This document shows positions 24,372 to 34,874 of a stretch of 64,000 nucleotides of DNA, in pieces. Position numbers and translations under genes: made by a program. The notes beneath the pieces were generated by a model that saw nothing but the letters and a program-made list of their open reading frames with translations, did not search any database and was not told the origin of the DNA. How positions within the stretch are numbered: position 1 is the first letter of the stretch; every line of letters begins with the position of its first letter. The DNA comes from Anarhynchus alexandrinus (taxonomy: Eukaryota > Chordata > Aves > Charadriiformes > Charadriidae). The stretch spans positions 6,645,010 to 6,709,009 of the forward strand of contig VUYV01000003.1 of NCBI GenBank assembly GCA_008711295.1, read 5' to 3'.

Positions 24372-26685
24372 CTGTCAGGGTATCGCCAGCAATGGTGGCA
24401 TCACCTCAGGGCTGGCTGGAAAAGGTTTCCATGGGCACAGGGAGGTTTGCTGCGCACATGTGCCCCCCACCACTGGGCACACTTTCATTCCCTGCCTGTG
24501 GCATCCATCCCTTACAAATTCAACCCCTCACCACTGCGAAACATGTTTTTAAGCCTACAGTGCCTATAACAGTGAACATACCCTGGTCACAGTGCTCTGC
24601 TACAACTCGTGGCAGTGTAACCAAAGTGGAGGCAGAAGACGATCTCCATTTATCTCCTTTTAGTTTTTTTATATAACAAATATAAAGAGGATTTTTTTTT
24701 TCCCTAGGAAATACATAGTTTAACTGTACTGTAAGTGGGCTTTTGACATCCCTCACACCAATATTTTGAGCTAAAGACAAAGGGGAAATTTTATTATTTC
24801 TTAGTATGCGCCAGCACAACCAGAAGCATACTTCAGCAGGCCTTGTCTTACAGAGGTTACACTTCAGGACTACGTTCAAATTCCACATTGCAATTAAGCA
24901 ATTGTAAACAAGCTCCTTTCTTGGCAAGGCAGGCAACCAGCACAGTGCAGGGCTCTGCCTCGGCATTGCAGGGTGGCTCTGTGGGACGCAGGAGAGTGGG
25001 AGGAGATGAAGGGAAAGGAGGCCAACACTAAACATCAGCTTCTTTTAGGCGGGCCGGAAGCACAGAAATATAAATACATATTCCAGCTTAGACATAACAG
25101 GTAAATAAAAAGGGACCTGTCAAAGACAAGCAAATGCAACTGCCATGAGGGGATGGGGTAAAAACAAGATGAAGGGATCTTGTGGTTTCTGTCTACATCT
25201 GGCTGAAAGTAAAATGCTATTAGACCTCTGTAACTAAGATGCGTGGAAAGTTTTACAAGGTCAATGTAAAATGTCTTTATGTATTTTAAAAATGAATATA
25301 AGGATTTCTGGCATGGGCAGTAAAACAAACATAGGATAATGAGATAGCTATTCTGATGACAGAAGATGAACTGACTAGCCATAAAGTAAAAATTAGAGAT
25401 GGCTAAGAAGAAAGCAATAATGACTTGTTACATTCACATAAATCTACCCTTAGCTCTCATTTGGTGGTGGGAGCAGCGGAGTAAAACTGGAGATTAAAGT
25501 TATGTCATGTCAGACAGCTGAGGACAATCTGTGTGAGTTACTCAAGAGCAATCTGCTGTAAGCAAAAACTATGCTTACAAAAACGACATTGAAACTAATT
25601 CTGGTTTTGTAAAAGAAATAATAAGGGGGCAAAAATCACATTTTCCTACTGTCCTTCTGATCATTTGGGATAAGAAGTATTGCCTAGCTCTTGCAGGTGA
25701 AGAAGTCCTTCAATGTTCTCTGCAGAGGACAAGAATAACCTATATATATATATACCAAATTTTGCCAGTGAGTTGCTTCTGGCCACAGTTGCATTAGAAG
25801 GTCTCTACTCTGAGACCTGTAGCTTCGCTGTCAGAAGGAAGCTCATACCTCCTGTGGCAGCTGCTTGCCAATAAGCATTTTTATAACCTACCTCCCCTGA
25901 TTGTACTGTAGCACTATTAGAGGAACAAAGTGAAGACAAGTAGTAAACCTCTCCTCTGACTAGGTAAACCCAAGTTCTACTAAAATATCCCACGCCTGAT
26001 ATTTCGATATCGACCCCCAAACCTTTACAGGCCAAGCATAATTTTTACAGGTTTTTCCTGACCCTCCACCTTTTTCAGATTAAAAAGAAATAGTAGGTCA
26101 GACTGAGAACTGGACAGAAAGCCTTTTGAAGTATCCAGTCAAATTAAGTTCACAGAAAAATTACACTAGCAAAGGTCTGCACCAGAGACGAAAGCTGTGC
26201 TGTACTGCTGCGTTCTGGGCAAGGGGTTTGCATTGACTGAGTTCAAGATGAGGACATTCTGACCCCATTGCTTATAAAATAAAATGCTCCTGAAACCAAC
26301 TTTCTGCCTGCCCTGCCAAAGCCTGTAACTGTAACCACGGTGAATTTACCAAGGGAGACGGAAGAGGTGATGCGTCTCGGACTGACACCTAGTTCTCCAG
26401 GCTGAGAGAGACGGATTATTTAAAAATAGGCATTGAAAGCTGGTTGGCCTCGCTGCTTCCTTTTGACTTGCAGAATGCACTGAACATTTTCCCAGTGGTG
26501 GGCTTTTAATAAGGTGTAAGCGTACTGAGTGGATTTTAATAGCAGGTAAATGAAGCAAATTAAATGAAATTTTAAGAGATCAAGCTAATGAAACATTAAA
26601 AAGAGTCAATTTTTAGATGCCATGGCTTTCTGGAGTGGTATCTTTTGATCTGCAGCAGGCACCTTGTTTCACAAATAGATTCTGT
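24372..26685. other. Non-coding stretch, no gene seen
   Basis: No coding segment is supported. A short (TA)7 array lies at 25741-25754. The open frames near 24520-25035 and 25035-25382 on the minus strand have no recognisable motifs. Confidence 0.5.
25741..25754 (+). repeat. (TA)7 microsatellite
   Basis: Seven perfect TA units follow aagaataacc. Short and isolated. Confidence 0.9.
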
Positions 26686-27239
26686 GCTGCCCGCGGGTGC
26701 CCCGGTGGTGGCGGCATCGGCGGTCGGTGCGGGGCGGCCCCTGTGTGTCGGGTCCGGGGCTGCCCCATGCCGAACACAGCCGGTTCCCGCCGGCTCCAAC
26801 GGCCCCACCGCAGGGCACAGCTGAGCCCCTCAGCCACGGGCGGGCGCCGCGGGGAAAGCCTGTGTCAGAAAGGGCAAAACGCTGCCCGGCAGCCAGGGCT
26901 GAGGGAAACCGGGGGAGAAACAGCCCTGCGAGCCCCGAGGGGAGAGCAGGAGGAGGGCGGGAGGTGCTCCGGCGGCCCCGGCAAGGAGAGACCCCTGCGG
27001 GGCGGGTGGACGTGCCCTGAATGAAGCTGCAGCCCATGGAGAGCCCACCCTGGAGCAAGCTTATCCTTAAGGACTGCAGCCCCTGGGAAGGGCCCGGGCT
27101 GGAGCGGGGGAGCAGCAAGAGGGGGTGGCGGCGGCGGCAGCAGAAAGGAGCTGCTATGGACTGACCGCAGCCCCCCATTGCCCATCCCCTGCGCCGCTTT
27201 GGGGGAGGAGATAGAGGAGTCGGGGATGGAGGAGCGAAG
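26686..27239 (+). promoter_or_regulatory. CpG island, probable promoter and first exon
   Basis: About 550 bases rise sharply in G+C and hold several dozen CpG dinucleotides (for example 26690-26760, 26830-26860, 26960-27010 and 27125-27145), while both flanks are AT-rich. This is the usual signature of a vertebrate CpG-island promoter. The island ends at a good plus-strand splice donor (GAAG|GTGAGC, intron start at 27240), with an ATG at 27225 fourteen bases upstream and an earlier ATG followed at once by TGA near 27156. That suggests a plus-strand transcript whose first exon is mostly or wholly untranslated. Long open frames across the island on both strands reflect the scarcity of AT-rich stop codons and carry no known domain. 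No TATA box is evident. The gene served is unknown. The decayed gene remnant at 37.8-40.7 kb lies on the same strand, but nothing links them. Confidence 0.65.
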
Positions 27240-27294
27240 GTGAGCCTGGGAAGAAGAGGGTTGGGGTAGGGAATGTGTTGTTTTCATATTTCTC

Positions 27295-27311
27295 TTTTTT
27301 TTTTTTTTTTT
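27295..27311 (+). repeat. T17 homopolymer tract
   Basis: Seventeen T residues are followed by tctctccatccaactcag. Together they resemble a strong splice acceptor ending at about 27327, immediately before the LTR remnant. Confidence 0.9.
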
Positions 27312-27328
27312 CTCTCCATCCAACTCAG

Positions 27329-27527
27329 TTTTTAATTGGCGGTACATTAAAATAAGTTTCCCCGAGTCGAGTCTGTTTCACCCATGGAGGTCACTGATAA
27401 GGGATCTCCCTGTCTCTATCTCAACCCAAGAGCTTGTTGTCATCTTATTTTCTACCCCCATCCTGTTGTGGCTGGGTATGAGTGGCTAGGTGGGCATCTG
27501 GCAGCCAGCTAAGTTGAACCCACCACA
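27329..27527 (+). mobile_element. LTR 3' remnant of an avian endogenous retrovirus
   Basis: This segment matches, from my knowledge of bird repeats, the 3' part of a common avian ERV LTR. The recognisable blocks are ttttaattgg, ccccgagtcgagtctgttt, gggatctccctgtc, tctatctcaaccca and a terminal gttgaacccaccaca. The final CACA at 27524-27527 is the LTR 3' end. The same terminal block, in reverse orientation, ends the LTR at 31485. The 5' part of the LTR is missing, so this is a truncated solo remnant with no coding region. A 43-codon open frame starting at an ATG near 27384 lies wholly inside the repeat and is not considered a gene. Confidence 0.75.
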
Positions 27528-29345
27528 GGTTTGTATAAACAAGACCCTTAAAGCTTAGTCTTCAAGCTGATATCAATGCAAACTAACTTTTCATCCTAAG
27601 TACTAATCTGTTTTAAGATTCATACATGATCTTCATATTTCTGATTTGTCAGTGAAGAGCCATGGGTCTCTAACCATGAGAATGTCAAAAGAGTAAAAGT
27701 TTAGAGGGGAGAGGAGGGGATGAAGAAACACATCTGGAGTTGATAAATAAACCTCAAGATACCACTCTATTAAAGAACAAAACTGATATACATGAGCACC
27801 ATTTAAAAATGTTTTGTTTGAAACTTTACCTGGTTTTCTTTATATTGAATTTTTGGAAAAAAACTATTGAAGTACTTGAGGCAAGCTTACATAAACAAGT
27901 GCAAAAAACCTTCTTCACTGAAAAAACGACAGCAATCAACTTTGATAGCACTTCACATACAAAAGGAAACAACTAGGTTGTGGTACCTAAACCATTCTGG
28001 ACCAGCAGCAGAAAGGTAGCTCTCTTAACACCTTCAGCCTTAACCAGACCTGTTATCTTATGTCTTTCCAGTCAGATGTCATGTAACTTGTCATGATCAT
28101 TACCTCCTTAACTACACCAAAAAATGTATTTATTTCTTGAACACTGATTTCTGAACTCAGTTTTCCTGAAAAATGGGTTTGCTTATTAAACAGGTATATC
28201 TAACAAGAAAAGGAAGCACTGGATCTCCCTCACCCTCCAGCAGTGGTTCCTTGCCTGGAATTCTGCAGAATTGGAGATTTTAAGAGTAGGACTCCTCTGT
28301 CTAAATTAATCACAAATGTATAGTATCCCTAAAAATGACTATTTCTCTCCATAGACCATAAACAGAGCCTTGAATAATATGCTAAGATGTATTGCCCTAT
28401 GCTGTTTCATATATTTTTTGTACATTTGTTCTTGTTTACATTGTTTGTTTGGGCTTTTTTTTTCTTTTTCTTTTTTTCTAAACCTGTTCCCTTCTTGAAT
28501 CCCTTCTTCCGAGCCTTTTCTTTACTGTTCCTGTCTGACATAAGCAATTTTATCCTACAGCTAACTCCTCTATTTTTTGGCCTATAATACAAGGACTGAA
28601 TGAATTCTAAATTGCTTGGCAGTAGGCACAGGCATTTTTCTCACAATATTAGAAACAGGGTTTGATCTTTTTATCATACCATATTTGCTTCACAGTAGTA
28701 CCATAGGAAAGAGGAGGAAGATATTTTAATTAGTGGAGACAAAGCATCAGACCTAATTCATTTAATTAATCTGTTTGTTTTGTTTCCATTATTGCAATAT
28801 AAACATTGTACACATGGAAGTCCTACTTTACACAAAAATGAATTCCAGGCGCTATGCCATAGTAAGAATAATAAATGAAATCATTCAGTGCACAGCAAAG
28901 CTGGTATAACATCCTTGCTAATCTCTCAGGTTAAGAGGAGTTATTTTTTCCCCCACACATTGAAACATGAAATATGTGACCTTTAAAAGCAGTGACAGAT
29001 GCTTTAGAAGGGAGAAAATAGTAGACGTAGTGTGTAAAGTGTTTTGCTGATAGAATTGCTTTTTATATTGTGCAATCTGTCACGATCATGTTAAGATGGT
29101 TGAAAGAAATCAGTGCAACATTTTTGCTGGAAAATGCTGTTTTGTCAGTATTTGTCAGTGTATAAAACAAAGGAAAAAACTTCAAAAGATTCTAAGTGGT
29201 GTGGGTATTTTTTTAAATCTTGTGTCATTCTAATAAAACTATGACTTAGTTTTAGTATTAAACACGTTTGCTAAACAATATTTTGACATTGCTGAAATTA
29301 AGCACTTGTTATTTCCCTGACTGATGGCTTTTGAATTTTACATCT
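27528..29345. other. Non-coding stretch, no gene seen
   Basis: AT-rich and without a supportable coding segment. T-rich runs occur near 28456-28480. Confidence 0.55.
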
Positions 29346-29726
29346 TGTCCTGGTTCCGTTGGGGATAGGGTTAATTTTCCTAAGGATCTGGCATGGGACA
29401 TAGGTATTCCATACCATGTGAAGCCATACCCAGTCTATACGGGGAGCTGGCCAGGAGAGGGGGCAGGAAATCACTGCTTGGGAGTGGGCTTCAGCTTCCC
29501 AGGTCCGGTTGGTGACCGGTGATACAGTAATCATGTTTTGTACATTCCTCTATCAGTGTTACTGTTGTTGTTTTCCTCTTTCCTCTGCTGTTCTGTTAAA
29601 CTGCTTTTGTCTCACCCCACGCATTTTGCCTTTTTCTTCCGATTCTTCCACAGCTGGGGGGTGTGTGTGTGGTGTGACCGAAGGGCCAGGTGTTTTTTTG
29701 TTGATGGCTGAGGCTAAACCACAACG
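29346..29726 (+). mobile_element. Solo LTR of an avian endogenous retrovirus, internally shortened
   Basis: It starts with tgtcctggtt followed by ggataggg and ttaattttcc, the typical 5' end of a widespread bird ERV LTR. It continues through tattccataccatgtga, a region with ttgtacattcctct, and ttaaactgcttttgtctcac, ending in ggctaaaccacaacg. It is about 380 bases, and the U3 portion between about 29385 and 29400 is much shorter than in the copy at 31485-32009, indicating an internal deletion. The 5 bases before (catct, 29341-29345) and after (catcc, 29727-29731) agree at four of five positions, as expected for an old 5-bp target-site duplication. No internal viral genes accompany it, so it is a solo LTR formed by LTR-LTR recombination. 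It may still carry weak promoter or polyadenylation signals. Confidence 0.8.
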
Positions 29727-31484
29727 CATCCGTATTAAATTTAATCACAATTTAGGTTAGGTTTTTGTTTCTTTCATTTCACCAGTTAAACACAGGAAAA
29801 ATCCACCAAGGTGACTGCCTGCTCTCGCTTTGCATTGTTCTATTTAAAGCAATTTTGAAGAATGCTAGATTTTAAATCCTGGGCCTACAAGTTCACAGCT
29901 TAAACAATGTCTTGCAGAAGCCAGGTAACTGAAGAGGGGACAGATATGTTTTAAAGCTCCCCACCAAGATTAAATAACTGGGCCTGTTTAGAACAGAGAC
30001 AACCAAGGTGTAATGTGGGCCTTTCCATTTTGCGAAATTGTTACAATTGACAATAACAGGTTTCTCTTGTTTGCCAGAAGATAAATCATAATTGGCTTAA
30101 TTTGTAATAAAGGAGATTTAGCTTGTTAAGGAAACAACGTTACAAGACTGGCAAGCATAAGATAGTCTCACCTACAAACAAGTCACCAGAGATTTAACAA
30201 CCCAGTAAGTGAAAAATCCAGTTAAATATGCCTGACACTGCTTCAGCACAGAAAGGTGAAATAGATCTTAAAAGCTTCTCAAAATGCTGTGTGCATTACT
30301 GTAGCAAAATTATTTTTGTATGTGGGAAACCCTTCTACTTTCACTCTCTAGGCTACGTCTAGTCTGACCCTGCTACCATCATCTCTATTGTTTGGTGATG
30401 ACAGCAAGAGCAACAGAGGTCAGGCATATTTGCCTATTAAAGTCAACACCTGAAGGGAACTGTGGGCAAGTATCCATACTGATGAATCCTTTCGTTATTC
30501 CTTTTACAAGGAGAGATTTTTAATTTAGTTACTAGGCTGTACTTTACAAATTTAGCTTCCTGAGTTGTTGAGTTGTTATAATCTGAAGTAGAAGTTCTGC
30601 TCTTTGACACTTCTCTCTGAATTCTTCACTGTTTCAAGAAACAAGTTGAAAAGAGCTGCAAGCCTGTGTGAGTGCTTCTGAAGTTCAGTTGAAGTGAGTA
30701 GAGTGTGCTGCTAGCTCAATTCACCAAGTTTGTATGATCGCACTTCACCTAATTTTGTGAAAGGAGGAAAACATACAGTTTTCTGTCTTAGCTGAATACA
30801 AAGCTAGCTGTTAATCTTTCACTTGTTCAGGACTTCTGTCAGTCATCTCTGTAGGCAGTTTACAGACGTGTAATCTACTGATAGATGCACATGCACTAGT
30901 ACATATGTTTTTTTTATCTACTTATATGTTTCACTGACTTTTACTGTAACAGGAAGTTTTAATTCTTCTTTCTCATCAGTTTGCCTTTAGTTTCACTGGG
31001 GATCTACCTAGAGTTAAAAAGTCCATTTCCGACTAATATGAACTCCTATATTACTTTTCAAAAAATGAGTGAATTTTCATTGACAATATGACCTTAAAAT
31101 ATTCTTAGAATCTTTTATGTCTATTTGAGAAAGCCTTGTCTCTTTCTTAATGGTTTCTGAGGAAGTAATGCCTCTTCCTGAAATTGTTTAATTGATTCAA
31201 TAAATATTCATTTGATTCAAATAAAAGACAGATGTATGAATCTGAAGAGGAGACAAGTGACTTGCAAGTTTAACATCTACAGTTATCTTTGATATAGTGA
31301 GTACTTTTAAAATAATTTTTAAAGGAAATCTAAAATTGTGTGTTAAAACACACTTTAAAAAATCAAGAATTACCTTAAAATCACTGAAATTAATAAAAGG
31401 ATCTGCAGCGGCTGAAGGCAATTACATAAGCAGATCACATCACCATTACATGAAAACTGCATTTATTCAAGGTTTTTTTGTATG
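29727..31484. other. Non-coding stretch between two inverted LTRs
   Basis: No gene or known repeat is visible. The sequence is AT-rich with scattered short frames. The segment between about 29940 and 30180 reads as unique, low-repeat AT-rich DNA, the kind of segment where conserved regulatory elements are found, but I cannot test conservation here. Confidence 0.5.
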
Positions 31485-32009
31485 TGTGGTGGGTTGATCT
31501 CAGCTGGTTGGTAAGCTCCCCCCTCCCATCACACCCTCTCAACAGGATGGGGGAGAGAATGGGAAGGGCAAAAGCAAGAAAAAACTCATGGGTCAAGATA
31601 AAAACAGTTTAACGATTGAAGGAAAAAGAAAAATAAACAAGTGGTTCTAGAGCAGTCACTCACCACCATCAGACCAATGCCCAGTCCGTCCCCAAGCAAT
31701 GGCTCCTTTGGAAAAACTTCCACCTCAGTTTTTTTGCTGAGCGTGATGTTGTATGGTATGGAATATCTCTTTGGTTAGTTTAGGTCAGCTGTCCTGGCTG
31801 TCTCCTGTCCCAGCCAGGGGACAGTGTCTTGCCCACCACTAGCCTATTAGAGTGGGAAATGGAGGCGACCTTGATGCCGTGCAAGCACTGCTTAGCGATA
31901 GCTAAAACGTTGGTGTGTTATCAATACTGTTTTGGTCACCAGTCTAAAACCCAGCACCATGTGGACTGCCATGAAGAAAATTAACTCCATCTCAGCCAGA
32001 CCCCGTAGA
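31485..32009 (-). mobile_element. Solo LTR of an avian endogenous retrovirus with intact target duplication
   Basis: Read on the minus strand, the element runs from 32009 (ggggtctggctgagat, then ggagttaattttcttcat) to 31485 (gatcaacccaccaca). It shares blocks with the LTR at 29346-29726, including tattccataccat (13 of 13; 31753-31765 here, 29405-29417 there) and the gttaattttc block. A perfect 5-bp repeat GTATG flanks it at 31480-31484 and 32010-32014. A 5-bp duplication is known for several retroviral classes, so it does not by itself fix the class. The 5' end reads TC where TG is expected, a point change. The length of 525 bases and the absence of internal sequence mark it as a solo LTR. 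Confidence 0.88.
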
Positions 32010-32014
32010 GTATG

Positions 32015-33879
32015 ACTGATCTTCATGAAATACTAATACTGAAAACTTAAGCTGACAAATCTGTCTCATAGCCCCATAAAATATTATGCAAGATTTTTGA
32101 AGTTGTCATTTGAGGAGATAACACAGTTAAATTGTGTTCTGCCCAAACAGTCTACTTCAAAATGCTCTAAATTTTCTTTGTTGTTCTATGGACGCTGCCT
32201 TTATGCAAATAAATCTGTACCACCCACGTTGACATAAAGTGATTAAGAGTAATTTTTTAATAAAATCTCAATAAAAAACTAAGTAGGAGAGTGTCCTGCT
32301 TGAAATATAGCCAGAAAAATGTACCAGGTAAGTGAGAAATTTATGCATTTTGTACACAAATACAATAGAGTGGAAAAGATAGAGCAGTAAGGGCTACAGC
32401 CTAGGTAATTTTCCTGTGCCTTCTTTTCCGCTAACAATATATCCTTCTTTTTAAAAATAGCAAAAGGAGTGCTCCAAAACATGAATTTTAGGAAAAAAAA
32501 AAGGCTTTATGAAAGTTTTGATGTCACTAGAATGCAAGCGCTTGTCAATCACCTAGCAATTTCTAATCCATTATAAATATACTTGCTATAATGATGTATT
32601 ATTATTTTAGCACATTATGCAGCCCTCAGTCACTTTTATCTACTTGTTTATACTTTTATCCCTATTTTCAATTTTCGGGATTTCTTGGACATCCTTGTCC
32701 CATTTGCTGGTATAAAAATGGACAAACAAGAATTGTAATGCTCCAAAGCACCTGGTATCACTGTTTTTCTTTTAAAGAAGATAAATAATTGGAACCACTT
32801 CTAAAGAACCCATGTTAGATGAACACAACACGCACCTTTAATAAAAGAGTGTCCAAAAGTAAATTTGTCTCTTACTTGAAAAAGGCTTAGAATACTTGTA
32901 GAAGGAATTTTAATAAAAACATTTTTAGGGTGTTAATCTGAGGCAGACATCTATGAGGACAAGTACAGAAGGCCTTCTTTTGTGAGGCTGTTTTTGTCCT
33001 CTGATAACTGGTCCTTAGCATCGTTAATTTTTGATCATGAATCGAGCGAATTTTTGCAATCTGATAGCAAATGTCTTATGAATTGGCTTGGGAGATATGA
33101 TTGTACCTGTACCAAACTGTTGTCTTGTTCTTGAAAATGACAGCTGTATGGCTTTTCTATTTTATATGAAAATAGTCTTTGAATTTATGACCTGCCACCT
33201 GCACTGTATTTGTAACAAGCAACTAGAGAATTAAATGGGTTGTACAAAGCACAAATCACAATAACTAGTGCCTAATACTACATGTTTAAAAGCACGGACT
33301 CTATAGGAAGTAAAAGCAAAAAAGGGGGGATTATAAAAGCTGCATTATGAAGTGTGTGCACATCAGGGTAATAAACATGGGTTTTCATTCAAAGAGGTTA
33401 TTTTTCCTGACATGTTGCTCTTCCCTTAGGAAAAAAAAAAAAGTATTGGAAAATCTTACTAAGCTTGTTCATCTTGCTCACTAAAGGAAGAAATACAAAA
33501 CACAGTTATGCAGGTGTATTTTTCCTAGCTCCATGCATGAAAACAGCTGTTCTAATTCACTGAGGGTACAGATAGAATAGTTAAAGACCATTGCACATTT
33601 ATCTGTTTTATCACATTCCAGGTCCCACCCACTGAGCTTTATGATCTCAGGGAAATGAATGATATTCTTGTGTTTTGTACATAGAGAGTTTTAAGATGTC
33701 TTATTTTAATTCCATGAATTAAATTAAAATGAAACCCAAAGTATTACCTTGTTTTTGAGCAAGAAGTAGTTGTAATAGCAGGAAGCAGTAGTAAAAGTAA
33801 CTTTCTGCATCATAGCTGTTTCTGAGTTTTAACCAGGACTGAGTTTTTTGGGTACATTTGATGCAGAAGAAGTAGTCAA
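32015..33879. other. AT-rich non-coding stretch, no gene seen
   Basis: No supportable gene. A short segment after an acceptor-like site (cacattccag ending near 33621) is open for twenty codons before a TAG, but it lacks a partner exon and is not called. Confidence 0.5.
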
Positions 33880-34640
33880 GGTACTGAGTGTACCTGAGCT
33901 CTGAAGGCCAGACCTGTCAGTGTCACCTGGGGCCTTGACTGATGTACCCTCTGACCATTGCTCCAGAGGTTCTATTTAAGGTCAGGCCCAGGCCTTCAGT
34001 CTCAGCCTGAGCTGTGCTGTACAGCTGCTTCTGGCCCTGTATCCTGGAGGCAGCTCAGACCTATGTTATAGGTAGCCTGATCTCCAGCTTTGTCTCCCAG
34101 ATGGACCTTGGCCCTATGCTGTATGTCTGTCTCAGCCCTGTCCTCTCCTGATCCATATTTCCTCATTCATCTTCCTAGATTAACCTCAAACGTGAGGCAT
34201 GTGTTCACCCTGTCTTATGATCCCTTGATCGTTGATGGATCCTATCACCAGTCTGGCCCTCCTTGGGTGCTGCAGGACTGTGCCTGGTTGGTGGGGGTAC
34301 TGCCCTACCTGCACTGGGATCACCCTTGGCTTCTGACTTTTCCTCCCTGGCAGAGGCTTCTAGTACTCCTAACAGTGAGCTCTGGTAATGGCTGGGAGCC
34401 TACACTTGAGCTAAAACAAAGCTTCTGGAGCAATTGGCAGTTGTGACCAGCTCCCCTACTCCTAACAGCTGGTGCACCATTTTGTGGGGTGGACAGCCAT
34501 TGGCCACGGACACACTTATCCTTCAAAGGGGGCCCGGGCGTCTTGGCAATCAGAGTGACACATGTTACAGAACAGGGAAGCATAAGACCACGTGGCACCC
34601 TGCCTATAAAACATGCAGCAGCAAGTCTCAGTTAGATGTG
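33880..34640 (+). repeat. Unclassified interspersed repeat, family B (possible ERV LTR/leader)
   Basis: This GC-richer block contains a TATA-like tctatttaagg near 33972-33982 followed by C/T-rich leader-like sequence. Positions 34240-34304 resemble 11309-11385 in the same orientation. The arrangement (TATA-like box, then a long CT-rich segment, then tggtgcacca near 34471) is reminiscent of an LTR and the sequence after it. I cannot classify it firmly. The 118-codon open frame at 34090-34446 lacks motifs and is probably incidental. Confidence 0.35.
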
Positions 34641-34761
34641 GGCTGGAGCTGTAGGATGGCAGGAACATGATCTCCTGGTGATCAGGGATGTCCTCGTTGG
34701 CTGCTTCTTCTGAGGACTGAGTTTTGTATGTTTACTTTGAGCTCAAGTTATGGTTCGTGTG

Positions 34762-34874
34762 TAAAAATGACATGATCTGTAGGGGGATTTGGATGTTAGT
34801 TAAAATTACTTGATCTGCAGAGGTTCTCTGATGCTAGTTTTGTAAAATGACCCAGTCTGCAGATGGTCTAGGTT
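34762..34874 (+). repeat. Degenerate three-copy tandem repeat, about 39 bp
   Basis: Three successive segments (34762-34800, 34801-34841, 34842-34874) share a common plan: TAAAA-TGAC or similar, then a gatctg-cag core, a G/T-rich stretch, then a tgatgctagtt-like end. The cores are gatctgtag, gatctgcag and agtctgcag. The third unit is shorter. The array directly follows the family B repeat and may be part of it. Confidence 0.6.

Noticed and set aside
26617..27347. Several 70-170 codon frames on both strands across the CpG island
   Set aside because: High G+C removes stop codons by chance. None shows a domain, and they overlap on both strands.
27384..27515. A 43-codon frame with a good start context (caccATGG) placed after an apparent acceptor, suggesting a second exon for the CpG-island transcript
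   Set aside because: The whole frame lies within the LTR remnant (27329-27527), and spliced from the ATG at 27225 the frame ends after a few codons. It remains only a possible non-coding exonisation.
33622..33684. A 20-codon open segment after an acceptor-like cattccag
   Set aside because: It ends in a stop without a convincing donor and could not be linked in phase to the pseudogene exons downstream.
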